The notes beneath the pieces were generated by a model. That model searched no databases, was not told where the DNA came from, and saw nothing but the letters and a program-made list of their open reading frames with translations. A stretch of 43,083 nt of DNA from Patescibacteria group bacterium UBA918 (GTDB taxonomy: Bacteria > Patescibacteriota > Minisyncoccia > Phycocordibacterales > UBA918). The first letter of the stretch is position 1. Every line of letters begins with the position of its first letter. The stretch lies in NCBI GenBank assembly GCA_002293845.1, contig DBEA01000016.1, forward strand, positions 30,836 to 73,918, in the 5' to 3' direction. Shown one piece after another: positions 8,106 through 16,016 of the stretch. Both the position numbers and the translations under genes were made by a program.

Positions 8106-8921
8106 ATGAACGAAAAGTTCGAGACCAAGAAATCCCTGGGGCAACATTTTCTGAACAGTGCGGCCGTTCCGCGTCTCCTATGCGACGCTGGGGACGTCAA
8201 AAAAGACGACCTGGTGTTGGAGATCGGACCCGGCACGGGCGTTCTCACTCGGGAGATACTCGCTCGCGGCGCGACGGTCATAGCGCTCGAAGCCGACCGC
8301 CGCGCCATCGAGGTGTTAAAACGCGACTTTGCCGCCGACATCTCGTCCGCGCGCTTGCGCGTCGTCGAAACCGACGTCAGAAAACTAGATCTACGCTCTC
8401 TGGGGTTGGCCGACCACTCGTTCAAGGTGGTCGCGAACATACCGTATTACTTGACCGGTCATCTCTTTCGTGTGTTTTTAGAAGGCGATACGCAGCCTAG
8501 AAGTTTGGTTTTTTTGGTGCAAAAAGAGGTAGGTAAGCGCGCGGCGGCAAACCTCTCTCGTGGAGGCAAGGAGTCTTTGTTGTCTCTTTCTATAAAAGCG
8601 TTCGGGGAGCCGGAATATATGAGGACGGTAGGGAAAGGACATTTCACTCCGCCGCCCAAAGTCGACTCGGCCATCATACGCGTCAGTGATATCGGCCGAG
8701 AACGTTTCGGGCGACTAGCTCCAGCGGCATTTTTCGAAGTCCTGCACTTAGGTTTCGGTGCCAAGCGCAAACAACTCTTGGGCAATCTAGCCAAAAGATA
8801 CGACCGCCAGTCAGTGGCCAAAGCGTTCGAAGCGCTCGGGTTAGCGTCAGACATTAGGGCCGAAGATATAGACATCGACACTTGGATCAAGCTGGCTAAG
8901 AAATTGTCCTCTATGGGATAA
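8106..8921 (+). CDS. rsmA: 16S rRNA (adenine1518/1519-N6) dimethyltransferase RsmA/KsgA
   Basis: 271 aa, typical length. It dimethylates two adjacent adenines in the loop of helix 45 of 16S rRNA late in small-subunit assembly, using S-adenosylmethionine. Seen: the family opening KKSLGQHFL, motif I LEIGPGTGVLT, an acidic motif II (ALEADRRA), the catalytic motif IV NIPYYLTG, FTPPPKVDSA in the middle, and a C-terminal helical domain (GFGAKRKQLLGNL). ATG 8106 starts 4 residues before the conserved block; ATG 8094 would add four residues and is less likely because it lies in the -10 box. Terminators and its own promoter make it monocistronic or the first gene before the secretion cluster. Confidence 0.95.
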   Translation: MNEKFETKKSLGQHFLNSAAVPRLLCDAGDVKKDDLVLEIGPGTGVLTREILARGATVIALEADRRAIEVLKRDFAADISSARLRVVETDVRKLDLRSLGLADHSFKVVANIPYYLTGHLFRVFLEGDTQPRSLVFLVQKEVGKRAAANLSRGGKESLLSLSIKAFGEPEYMRTVGKGHFTPPPKVDSAIIRVSDIGRERFGRLAPAAFFEVLHLGFGAKRKQLLGNLAKRYDRQSVAKAFEALGLASDIRAEDIDIDTWIKLAKKLSSMG

Positions 8922-8949
8922 CGTTTCCAGGACGTCCCTCTTCGACTGT

Positions 8950-8955
8950 TATAAT
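8950..8955 (+). promoter_or_regulatory. TATAAT -10 element at the head of the secretion cluster
   Basis: Perfect TATAAT ending 11 nt before ATG 8967. No -35 box at the usual distance. Probably drives the secretion/pilus run. Confidence 0.6.
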
Positions 8956-8966
8956 TGGAACGTATC

Positions 8967-9818
8967 ATGACGAGATTCAATCCTCGAATCGTGGTGGCGT
9001 TCGCGCTTGGCTTGGTCTTGGTCGGCGGTTCTTTCGTGATGACCCGTGATCGAGATCCAAAGGAACCGGCGTCGATAGTGAAATCCGGAGAGACCGCTGG
9101 ATCAGATCGAGGTAGAGGTTTCATACCCGTTGACGATGCCGATGATGATGGCCTCCCGGACTGGCAAAACACCTTCGATATCGCCACCGTCTACGTTGAC
9201 GACACGACCGAGGACACGCTATCGGTGACCGGGGCTTTGGCCGTAGAACTAGCCAGCTCGCTAGGCACGGGGCAGGCGGGAGCGAACCTCGCCATGCCCA
9301 GTATCGGCGCACTAGTGGTTCGAGAGATGGTGGACAAAGACTACACTTCCGCCGACATACTCATCGGCAACGACGATAGTTATGCCGCCAAGAAAGCCTA
9401 TGGAAATCGTGTGGCCCAGATCGCTATCGAAAACGCGCCTCCTAAAGATACGGAAGGGGAGTTAGTGATTTTGAACCGCGCCTTGTTACGAGACGATCCA
9501 ACGGTGCTGATCGGACTCGATCCGACCATCCGTGCCTATGAAAAAATGTTAAGCGAGATGCTGAAGACTCCGGTGCCGCCATCGCTGGAGCGAGAACACC
9601 TCTCTCTCATCAACGTCTACCAGGCGATTCTCAACGATATCAAATCCTTCCGTCTCACTTTTGAAGACGCTTTGCCGGCCATGGCCCGTTTCCGCCGCTA
9701 TCAAGCCGACGCCGAAGCTTTATACACGGCCATCGTACTTTTGTACCAAAAGCTAGACGCCGAGGGGATACAATGGACTGATCAGGACCCGGCATCGAAA
9801 TTGATAAAAGTAGGCTGA
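8967..9818 (+). CDS. Anchored protein with a calcium-binding-like loop, first gene of the secretion run
   Basis: 283 aa, not a named family. One hydrophobic segment (residues 7-25) serves as signal anchor and is followed by a polar linker. Residues 56-66 read DDADDDGLPDW, the Asp-rich loop seen in thrombospondin type-3 and dockerin-like calcium sites. The remainder is helical and soluble, with no cysteines noticed, so it likely sits outside the membrane. It is 1 nt from the next secreted protein, and everything downstream to 20970 is on the same strand. A role as an assembly or periplasm-like factor of the secretion apparatus is inferred from position only. ATG 8967 is preferred to TTG 8955, which overlaps the -10 box. 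Confidence 0.75.
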   Translation: MTRFNPRIVVAFALGLVLVGGSFVMTRDRDPKEPASIVKSGETAGSDRGRGFIPVDDADDDGLPDWQNTFDIATVYVDDTTEDTLSVTGALAVELASSLGTGQAGANLAMPSIGALVVREMVDKDYTSADILIGNDDSYAAKKAYGNRVAQIAIENAPPKDTEGELVILNRALLRDDPTVLIGLDPTIRAYEKMLSEMLKTPVPPSLEREHLSLINVYQAILNDIKSFRLTFEDALPAMARFRRYQADAEALYTAIVLLYQKLDAEGIQWTDQDPASKLIKVG

Positions 9819-9819
9819 T

Positions 9820-11355
9820 ATGAGATTTAAAGTCACCATTACGACCTTGTTGATGACACTGACCTTTTCCGGGTCGCTCCTGTTAAGCGCGCCCTCAAAG
9901 GCCGAAGCACAGCTAGGCGGACTTCTCGGAGGAATAGCTGGTCTACTCGGTGGCGGGGAACCAGTCCGTATCGTCAGCGATGTTTCGGAAACTACTATCG
10001 CTAACACACTAAAAACTGCCCTGATTGAGTTATCAAACGCCTTTATCGGCGGCGAAATATCGTCGATCAACCTCAAGGAAACCGTCCTCGACCCGATAGC
10101 TTGGAACATGGCCAAACAGCTCCAACAACAACTCACAGGAAATCTTTTAAAGTGGCTGGGGGGCCAGCTACCGGGACAAAATGGTCAAGCAGCTTTCATC
10201 CAAAATTACGGCAAGTACTACGCCCAACTGTCGGACGCGGTAGCGGGCGAATTCATCTTTGGAGATCAAGTCAGTGGTTTATGCTCGCCGGAGGAGGACC
10301 ACCAGATCAAAGTACAAGTGTACGAATCTTTCGTCCAACAACGTAAGGAGGAAGAAGGAGCGATCTTTCAATGCTCTGATGAAAAAAACACCGGGCCAGA
10401 GAGTAGCGACCTAGACCAGATGTTCTTCGGTATCATGAGTTGTAGCGACGCCAATTGCGCTGGTTTCAAGGCTGAATATAAGCTATCCGTCAAACAACTA
10501 AACGCCTTTGCGAACGAGAAGCAAGTGCTCGATTATTCACGCGGCATGAGGACCCAGAAGATCTGCCAAACCGTCGCGGGTAGCGGTGGGACCGGCACCA
10601 GCACGGAGTGTGGCCTGGTCAGTCCGGCCTTTCTTTCAGCCGATACCACTTCCTTTATGTTGGCTCAGATGCCCGGGTTGCAACTCCTCGAAATGGACGA
10701 GTTCAACGAAATCGTATCGAACCTGATGTCGAACCTGACCAATCAAGCGCTTACGGGTCTTACTGGTGTCTTAGGACTGTCCGGCAATCCGACCTACAGT
10801 CGCAATGTCTTCGGTGAGGGAGGCAACCTGTCCTATGTCGACGCTCTTATTGCCGACGATATAACCAGTTACCAAACAGCGACCGGTAACCCTATAAGGG
10901 AAGCTTTGAACGTGGAAAAAGAATACGAAGCAATGCAGAAGGAAATAGCTGCTGAGCTCAAGGTAATCGAAGACAAATTAACGGCCGACACTGCCGAGTT
11001 TGCCGGCTGTTTCGATCTCGAACTGACTCCTGAACTCGAAGAGGCCAAAGCCAACAACGCCACCGGTCTCGCTATCGCTTCCACCTCTATCGCCATCCTG
11101 ACGACACTCGATGCGCAATACGCCAGCTCGACCTCTGCCAGCGCCAAAGGCGCGGTCATGAGTACTTTCATCAGCTACAAGAACCAGGGGCTATTCCGTA
11201 CCGACTACGACAATCAACAGTTTAAGGTAACCTATCTCGACTACACCTTCGCGGAAATGACCGACAAATTCAGGTATGATATAGCGGTAGAAAGACAATC
11301 ATGCGGCGGCGAGTTCGATTACGAGGGAGTCTTGAATCCGCCCGACGACGCCTAG
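9820..11355 (+). CDS. Secreted protein of the secretion/pilus cluster, unknown function
   Basis: 511 aa. A clear signal peptide (hydrophobic core then SAPSKAEAQ, cleavage near residue 30) is followed by a Gly/Leu-rich stretch (LGGLLGGIAGLLGGG) and a long, mostly helical body with about eight cysteines, several close together (MSCSDANCAG), suggesting disulfides after export. A helical segment around residues 360-390 is coiled-coil-like. Its place directly before a TrbL/VirB6-like protein resembles the position of VirB5-type secreted components in conjugation loci, but sequence similarity to VirB5 is not evident by eye. It starts 1 nt after the previous stop, so translation is probably coupled. 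Confidence 0.75.
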   Translation: MRFKVTITTLLMTLTFSGSLLLSAPSKAEAQLGGLLGGIAGLLGGGEPVRIVSDVSETTIANTLKTALIELSNAFIGGEISSINLKETVLDPIAWNMAKQLQQQLTGNLLKWLGGQLPGQNGQAAFIQNYGKYYAQLSDAVAGEFIFGDQVSGLCSPEEDHQIKVQVYESFVQQRKEEEGAIFQCSDEKNTGPESSDLDQMFFGIMSCSDANCAGFKAEYKLSVKQLNAFANEKQVLDYSRGMRTQKICQTVAGSGGTGTSTECGLVSPAFLSADTTSFMLAQMPGLQLLEMDEFNEIVSNLMSNLTNQALTGLTGVLGLSGNPTYSRNVFGEGGNLSYVDALIADDITSYQTATGNPIREALNVEKEYEAMQKEIAAELKVIEDKLTADTAEFAGCFDLELTPELEEAKANNATGLAIASTSIAILTTLDAQYASSTSASAKGAVMSTFISYKNQGLFRTDYDNQQFKVTYLDYTFAEMTDKFRYDIAVERQSCGGEFDYEGVLNPPDDA

Positions 11356-11375
11356 TGCCAGCGGGGGTAAAAATC

Positions 11376-13544
11376 ATGGGAGTTTTAAATAGAAAAACGA
11401 TAACGACAGTGCTCATCGTCATGCTCAGCGCGGTGATGTTTTTCTTTTGGACCAACACACCGGCTAGAGCACAGGACGGCAGTGTAGCCGAACAAATGCA
11501 ATCCCAGGTGCAGCAGGCGACCCAGAAAACCCAAACGGCTCCGACATCTCCGACCCCTGATGACGACTACGGTATCGGCACCGTCGCGGAAAGTCTCAAG
11601 TTAGACGGAATAAACTACTACCTGTTCGTTATCATTGCCGGCATCGGTTCATTGATAGCTTGGCTCGGCGGTATTCTTTTCGACCTTTCTCTAAGCGCCT
11701 TCACGGCCAATATGGCCCCGCTAGTTGAAGAATTGGGATTACAGATAGCTATAGGTGAGATGTGGACCATCGTCAGAGACATCTTCAATCTCCTGTTCAT
11801 CTTCGGTCTTATCTACGCCGGATTCAGGATCATCCTCGACGCCAACGATTCGTCTTCAAAAAAGACCATCGGCACCATAGTGATAGCGGCACTCATCATA
11901 AACTTCAGTTTATATTTCACCCAAATAGTGATCGACTTCACCAACGTGGCGGCGTATCAGATACACCAGATGATAGTCGGAAACAATTCGACCCAAAAGC
12001 ATTTCGGATCTATACCCGTGCCCAGTACCTCCAGCCAGTTCTATCTTCTCTCGGGTCTAAACGAACAAAGGAGTGGCGGCGGCGATTCCATCAAAAACGA
12101 GATCGGGGCTGTAGCGGGAGGCAAACAGCCTTCGGACTCAAGCAGTCCGATCGGGGCCATCGCGCTCGGATTCATATTTTTGATATTCTATTCCTTACTC
12201 GGTTTCGTGTTCATTGCGGCCGCCGCGATGCTTATCACCCGCTTTTTCGCTCTCATTTTCTGGATGATCTTTTCGCCGATATTGCTTTTAGGACTGGTTT
12301 TGCCAAAGATGCAGTCACAGAGCGACAAGTGGCTGAAGCAATTTTTCAACCAGGCATTAGTAGGGCCGGTATTGGTCTTTATGATCTACCTTTCACTTCG
12401 CGCTCTTCAGGGATTGGGGGGCAGCGGTCGCGAACCTGGTCTCATGGCCACCATCATCTATTTGATGGTGGTTATAGCCTTTTTAGCGGCTTCGCTTAAG
12501 GTAGCTAAATCCTTCGGCGCCTATGGCGCCGACCGGGCAATGAGTATCGGAAACGGAATAAGGGGAAGCGTACAGGGGTTTGTGGGCAGAAATACTTTGG
12601 GACGAATGGGAGATGCTTATAATCGCCGCCTGGAAGAGCGCGGGGTATCCGATAAAAGTTGGCGACGTGGTATTGCTTCTTCCTTAGCTGGCTCTAAATA
12701 CGGCAGTTCATACTCTAGAGAGACAGCAAGGAGTTCCGATGAAAAAGCAGCACAAAAGCGAGCCCGCTATGACCAAATACATGGGGCCCCAATTAGAGTT
12801 CCCGGTACAAGTAAGGCTATACCTTTCACACGCGGAAAAGGAAAAGACCGGCAAGGAATCGTGCAAAATATTGCCGCTGGCGGCATAGACATGGAAAAGG
12901 CAATTTCTGGTGCTTCTAATGAGCAAATCCTGGAGTTACTTGGTCAATACAAGCCCGGTACCGACGAGTATACCAAGTTGGTTGCAAACATGAGTGCCAG
13001 TCAATACGAAGCGGTTATGAAAGCCAAGCCCGAAGAGATGGACGACGGGGCTAAAGCCAAACTAAGCGCACAAAGAAAGACTGCGGTTGAAACATATCTA
13101 AACAAAAACGGAGGCTCTTTGGTTCAAAACATCAAGAACGCTAGCGATGCTCAACTGAAAGTCATCGGCGCAGAAGATATCGCTAAACATGCAGCTGACC
13201 TTAAACAGTCACAGTTTGACGACATTATGAAGAGTAAAGAGTACACTGAGACTGAGAAAAGCAATATTCGTACGGCGAGAGAGACCGAGTTGGATAATAG
13301 GTTCCAATTGAACCCTGCCACATTCTTTACAGGACGCAAAGACAAGGACGTTGCAAAACTCCCTAAGAAAATATTGGTCGACAGCAAAGCTGCACCTTAT
13401 ATCACCGGTGCGGCCTTAAAACAAATCCTTCATGAAGATACACTAGAACCTGCTGACCGCGTTACCGTCAGAGCCAATGTCACAGCTACGGGTAACGCGG
13501 CGGCTAAAAAATGGCTTATTACTCCCGAGGGGCGGCTTTTCTAA
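11376..13544 (+). CDS. TrbL/VirB6-like polytopic membrane protein with long hydrophilic tail
   Basis: 722 aa. Signal peptide (core at residues 8-26, ending PARAQ), then about seven membrane segments (roughly 82-105, 135-155, 165-185, 260-288, 290-312, 325-345, 358-376) and a hydrophilic, charged, helical tail from about residue 377 to the end. The layout matches TrbL/VirB6 proteins, the channel or scaffold part of type IV secretion systems. The start is ATG 11376, preceded by GGGGGT as a possible ribosome-binding site; the frame is open from 11301 inside the previous gene. From about 12690 (residue 438) the base and codon usage becomes visibly more AT-rich than the membrane part, suggesting the cytosolic tail was exchanged or evolves separately. 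Confidence 0.8.
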   Translation: MGVLNRKTITTVLIVMLSAVMFFFWTNTPARAQDGSVAEQMQSQVQQATQKTQTAPTSPTPDDDYGIGTVAESLKLDGINYYLFVIIAGIGSLIAWLGGILFDLSLSAFTANMAPLVEELGLQIAIGEMWTIVRDIFNLLFIFGLIYAGFRIILDANDSSSKKTIGTIVIAALIINFSLYFTQIVIDFTNVAAYQIHQMIVGNNSTQKHFGSIPVPSTSSQFYLLSGLNEQRSGGGDSIKNEIGAVAGGKQPSDSSSPIGAIALGFIFLIFYSLLGFVFIAAAAMLITRFFALIFWMIFSPILLLGLVLPKMQSQSDKWLKQFFNQALVGPVLVFMIYLSLRALQGLGGSGREPGLMATIIYLMVVIAFLAASLKVAKSFGAYGADRAMSIGNGIRGSVQGFVGRNTLGRMGDAYNRRLEERGVSDKSWRRGIASSLAGSKYGSSYSRETARSSDEKAAQKRARYDQIHGAPIRVPGTSKAIPFTRGKGKDRQGIVQNIAAGGIDMEKAISGASNEQILELLGQYKPGTDEYTKLVANMSASQYEAVMKAKPEEMDDGAKAKLSAQRKTAVETYLNKNGGSLVQNIKNASDAQLKVIGAEDIAKHAADLKQSQFDDIMKSKEYTETEKSNIRTARETELDNRFQLNPATFFTGRKDKDVAKLPKKILVDSKAAPYITGAALKQILHEDTLEPADRVTVRANVTATGNAAAKKWLITPEGRLF

Positions 13545-13555
13545 GATGGCAAAAT

Positions 13556-14116
13556 ATGGATAGTGTATTAGATAAAAAAAGCAGACTGGAGCTATTGAAA
13601 AAGGCACCGATTGAAGTACAAGAAATGTACGGCAATGAGGATTTAGGTGACACTCTCTTATCTTTGGCCAATGTGTTAAATATGAACGCGGATTCAGCAT
13701 ACGATAACTTGGCCTTGACCGTGGGTGACGTCATTTTACGTCTGTATAAAAAAAGTTTATTGCCACAGGTATTAAAAGACCGATTAGGCCTCAACGAGAA
13801 CCAAATAACTATTGTTGTGGATGCTCTGTCTCCTTTCTTGGAAAGAATACCGGAATTACCATCTACGCCGGAACCCGTGCCAGCGATTCCGCCAACATCA
13901 ACAACTGCACCTAACATTGAAGATGCGGCGAATAAGATGGTGCCGCCAAATGCATTGAATCTAGCTCCCCTAGCCGCGGTCAAACCCATGCGCACTTACT
14001 CCGACGACGTCAACATGAGCCGCGCTCACAGCTACGGCGCCTTCAGACCACAAGCAGAAGACGATACGGACGAGCCGACACACAGCAGTAGCCAGGACGA
14101 CTTGATGAGAAAATAG
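13556..14116 (+). CDS. Soluble protein following the TrbL-like gene, unknown function
   Basis: 186 aa. Helical N-terminal domain (residues 1 to about 100) and a Pro/Thr-rich linker with a polar, acidic end. No membrane segment or signal. It begins 11 nt after the TrbL-like gene and shares that gene tail's AT-richer codon usage, so the two may form one exchangeable unit. A reading frame exists upstream into the previous gene (from 13511); ATG 13556 avoids the overlap and begins the charged helix. Its TAG stop codon coincides with the first three bases of the inverted repeat of the four-helix-bundle cassette that follows. Confidence 0.7.
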   Translation: MDSVLDKKSRLELLKKAPIEVQEMYGNEDLGDTLLSLANVLNMNADSAYDNLALTVGDVILRLYKKSLLPQVLKDRLGLNENQITIVVDALSPFLERIPELPSTPEPVPAIPPTSTTAPNIEDAANKMVPPNALNLAPLAAVKPMRTYSDDVNMSRAHSYGAFRPQAEDDTDEPTHSSSQDDLMRK

Positions 14117-14518
14117 AAATTAGAGAGTAGAAAGTAGTAGTAATGAGCCAAACTAAGTCATTTAAAGACCTGATCGTATGGCAGAAAGCCAAGGCTTTAG
14201 CCATAATGATCTACAAAATTACCGATGACTTTCCAAAATCAGAGCAATTCGGATTATCGAGCCAAATGCGACGATCAGCGGTTTCAATATCATCCAATAT
14301 CGCTGAAGGATACAGGCGTTTTCACGCCAAAGAAAAACGTCAATTCACCAGTACAGCATTCGGGTCCGGTGCCGAACTTGAAAGCCAGCTAGAGATAGCT
14401 AAAGAGATTTACAGGGAATGTTCCTATCAGGAGGCGGAGGATTTGCTTGCTGATATAATGAAGATACTGAACAGTTTCTTATCGAAGTCATGAGTCCACT
14501 TCTACTCTCTACTTTCTA
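14114..14518 (+). mobile_element. Four-helix-bundle cassette 1 with terminal inverted repeats
   Basis: A 405-nt unit bounded by 19-bp inverted repeats differing at one base: TAGAAATTAGAGAGTAGAA at 14114-14132 and the complement of TAGAAAGTAGAGAGTAGAA at 14500-14518. The left arm starts on the TAG stop of the upstream gene; the right arm begins 7 nt after the cassette gene's stop. More TAGT/ACTA-rich sequence continues just inside the left arm and outside the right arm. The cassette interrupts no gene. Interpretation as a mobile or formerly mobile IVS-like unit is inference. Confidence 0.7.
14143..14493 (+). CDS. Four-helix bundle protein (S23/IVS-encoded type, TIGR02436-like)
   Basis: 116 aa. 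The family signature is clear: KSFKDLIVWQKA at the N-terminus, FGLSSQMRRSAVSISSNIAEG in the middle, and a final helix in an amphipathic pattern. Members fold as four-helix bundles and are best known as proteins encoded in intervening sequences of 23S rRNA; their biochemical role is not settled, although related Avd proteins bind RNA in diversity-generating elements. Here the gene lies outside rRNA in a secretion cluster, inside its own inverted repeats, and is AT-richer than its neighbours. It has no relation in sequence to the secretion genes. The second copy at 15647 is clearly homologous but divergent (same blocks, many substitutions), so the two are not recent duplicates. Confidence 0.92.
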   Translation: MSQTKSFKDLIVWQKAKALAIMIYKITDDFPKSEQFGLSSQMRRSAVSISSNIAEGYRRFHAKEKRQFTSTAFGSGAELESQLEIAKEIYRECSYQEAEDLLADIMKILNSFLSKS

Positions 14519-14539
14519 ACTTACTACTTACTAAATCAT

Positions 14540-14950
14540 ATGAGATTCGAAGTTCCGCAATTCATCGAGATCGAGGATAAGATATTCGGTCCTTTGACCT
14601 GGAAGCAATTCGTGTACGTCGCCGGGGGAGCGGGGGTAGCGGCCGTGCTTTTCTTTTTCACTCCGTTCATAGTGTTTTTGATACTAGGTCTGCCGGTCGC
14701 CGCCTTTACCTTCATCCTGTCTTTCTATCCGGTCAATAATCGACCCTTTTCCATATTCTTAGAGGCCGCGGTCCGATATTTCAAGGGCACGAAATTATAC
14801 CTATGGCGCAAACGGGGAAGTGGCGTATATAGCCAGCAACAAGCCGAAGAAGCGACCGCTCCGGTATACATGCCGCCCAACGACACTGGCCATATCGCCT
14901 CGCTCTCGCGCCGATTGGAAATGAAAGCTATCCAGAAAGAAAACATCTAG
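14540..14950 (+). CDS. PrgI-family membrane protein of a type IV secretion system
   Basis: 136 aa. PrgI-family signature: FEVPQFIEIEDKIFGPLTWKQ, two adjacent membrane segments (about residues 25-45 and 47-65), then NRPFSIFLEAAVRYF and a soluble tail. PrgI proteins in Gram-positive and Patescibacteria conjugation loci precede the VirB4 ATPase and are thought to form the VirB3-like inner membrane component. The order PrgI, TraC-like, VirB4 here agrees. The gap to the previous real secretion gene is filled entirely by cassette 1. The ATG at 14540 is the family start. Confidence 0.9.
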   Translation: MRFEVPQFIEIEDKIFGPLTWKQFVYVAGGAGVAAVLFFFTPFIVFLILGLPVAAFTFILSFYPVNNRPFSIFLEAAVRYFKGTKLYLWRKRGSGVYSQQQAEEATAPVYMPPNDTGHIASLSRRLEMKAIQKENI

Positions 14951-14967
14951 TCGCCTGAGCAAGGTGT

Positions 14968-14973
14968 TATCAT
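14968..14973 (+). promoter_or_regulatory. TATCAT -10-like element before the TraC-like gene
   Basis: TATCAT ends 7 nt before ATG 14981, the spacing that recurs at other genes in the window. An internal promoter within the run is plausible, though the match is imperfect. Confidence 0.4.
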
Positions 14974-14980
14974 ACTGGTG

Positions 14981-15619
14981 ATGCCGGCTCAGAAAAACAC
15001 CACGCAGACATTCGTACCGTTGCGTGACATCAAAGACAACGTCGTGATCCTCAAAAATGGCCAGATGAACATGGTCATGTTGGCTTCGTCGATCAACTTC
15101 GCGCTCAAGTCGATCGACGAGCAAGAAGCGATCCTGAGACAATTCCAATCTTTCCTCAACACCATCGATTTTTCGATCCAATTTTACGTACAATCGCGAC
15201 GCCTCAACATCAGGCCATATCTGGAACTACTGCAAAGCCGCGAAGAGAAACAGGACAACGATCTGATGAAGATCCAACTCCGCGAATATATGCAGTTCGT
15301 AAAAACTTTCACAGCCGAGGTCGATGTCATGAGCAAGAGCTTTTTCATAGTCGTACCTTATACACCGACCGCAGCGAACATTCAGAACAGCTTGGAGAGT
15401 TTCAAGAACGTCATAGGTAGCAAAAAAGAAGTGTACTTCGACGACAAGAATTTCACGGAGCACAAACTCCAGCTGGAGCAAAGGGTATCCTTGGTCGAGC
15501 AGGGTCTTTCGAGCATCGGCGTACGAACTATACTTCTCCAAAATGAGGAGTTGGTGGAGTTGTATTATCATATATTCAATCCGGGCGAGGCCGGCAACGT
15601 GGCGCCGAGTAGTAAGTAG
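14981..15619 (+). CDS. TraC/VirB4 N-terminal-domain-like protein
   Basis: 212 aa, soluble, no ATPase motifs. The sequence from residue 10 (FVPLRDIKDNVVILKNGQ) through the VQSRRLNI segment resembles the N-terminal domain of TraC-type conjugation ATPases, here encoded as its own protein ahead of the full VirB4. It probably binds VirB4 or PrgI at the inner membrane. ATG 14981 is chosen over GTG 14978. The C-terminus ends ..SSK with codons AGT AGT AAG TAG, which are already part of the TAGT-rich sequence of cassette 2, so the last residues may have been altered by that insertion. It is not a broken VirB4: the downstream ATPase has its own complete N-terminal region. Confidence 0.75.
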   Translation: MPAQKNTTQTFVPLRDIKDNVVILKNGQMNMVMLASSINFALKSIDEQEAILRQFQSFLNTIDFSIQFYVQSRRLNIRPYLELLQSREEKQDNDLMKIQLREYMQFVKTFTAEVDVMSKSFFIVVPYTPTAANIQNSLESFKNVIGSKKEVYFDDKNFTEHKLQLEQRVSLVEQGLSSIGVRTILLQNEELVELYYHIFNPGEAGNVAPSSK

Positions 15620-16011
15620 TTTTTAGTTGTCAGTTTTTAGTGAATAGTGAATAAAATCAACTCTTTTAAAGACCTAACCGTGTGGCAAAAGTCATTTGAT
15701 TTGGTCCTCAATGTCTACAAATTAACCGACGGTCTACCAAAGATCGAGCTGTACGGCCTATCTGACCAAATGAAACGATCGGCAACTTCTATCCCCTCTA
15801 ACATCGCTGAGGGTTCAAAACGCGGGTCAAGAAAAGATTTCAAGCAATTCGTCAGAGTTGCCTACGGGTCATCTGCGGAATTGGAAACTCAATTGCTGTT
15901 AGCCAAAGAGTTGTATAATGTCGATATATCGAATCTGATATCAAACCTTAGCGATATACAAAAAATGTTATCGGGGCTTATCAAAAAACTAAGCACTGAC
16001 AACTAAAAACT
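15617..16011 (+). mobile_element. Four-helix-bundle cassette 2 with terminal inverted repeats
   Basis: A 395-nt unit. AGTTTTTAGTTGTCAGT at 15618-15634 has an exact 17-bp inverted copy at 15995-16011. The left arm starts within the TAG stop (15617-15619) of the TraC-like gene; the right arm contains the TAA stop of the cassette gene, and the VirB4 ATG follows 5 nt after it. The arms differ in sequence from those of cassette 1 but share the TAG-start design and TTTTTAG/TAGTG words. Confidence 0.72.
15647..16006 (+). CDS. Second four-helix bundle protein (S23/IVS-encoded type)
   Basis: 119 aa, same family as the copy at 14143: NSFKDLTVWQKS, YGLSDQMKRSATSIPSNIAEG and an amphipathic last helix. 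The start is GTG at 15647, inside the repeat-rich left flank; there is no ATG that would keep the conserved N-terminus. It lies between the TraC-like gene and virB4, which otherwise would be almost adjacent. Base usage is AT-richer than that of virB4. Function is unknown as for the family; RNA binding or stabilisation of the repeat stem is a possibility from family context, not seen here. Confidence 0.9.
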   Translation: MNKINSFKDLTVWQKSFDLVLNVYKLTDGLPKIELYGLSDQMKRSATSIPSNIAEGSKRGSRKDFKQFVRVAYGSSAELETQLLLAKELYNVDISNLISNLSDIQKMLSGLIKKLSTDN

Positions 16012-16016
16012 TCTCT

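Noticed and set aside
14143..16006. Avd-type accessory proteins of a diversity-generating retroelement
   Set aside because: The fold is related, but there is no reverse transcriptase and I see no template/variable repeat pair in the window.
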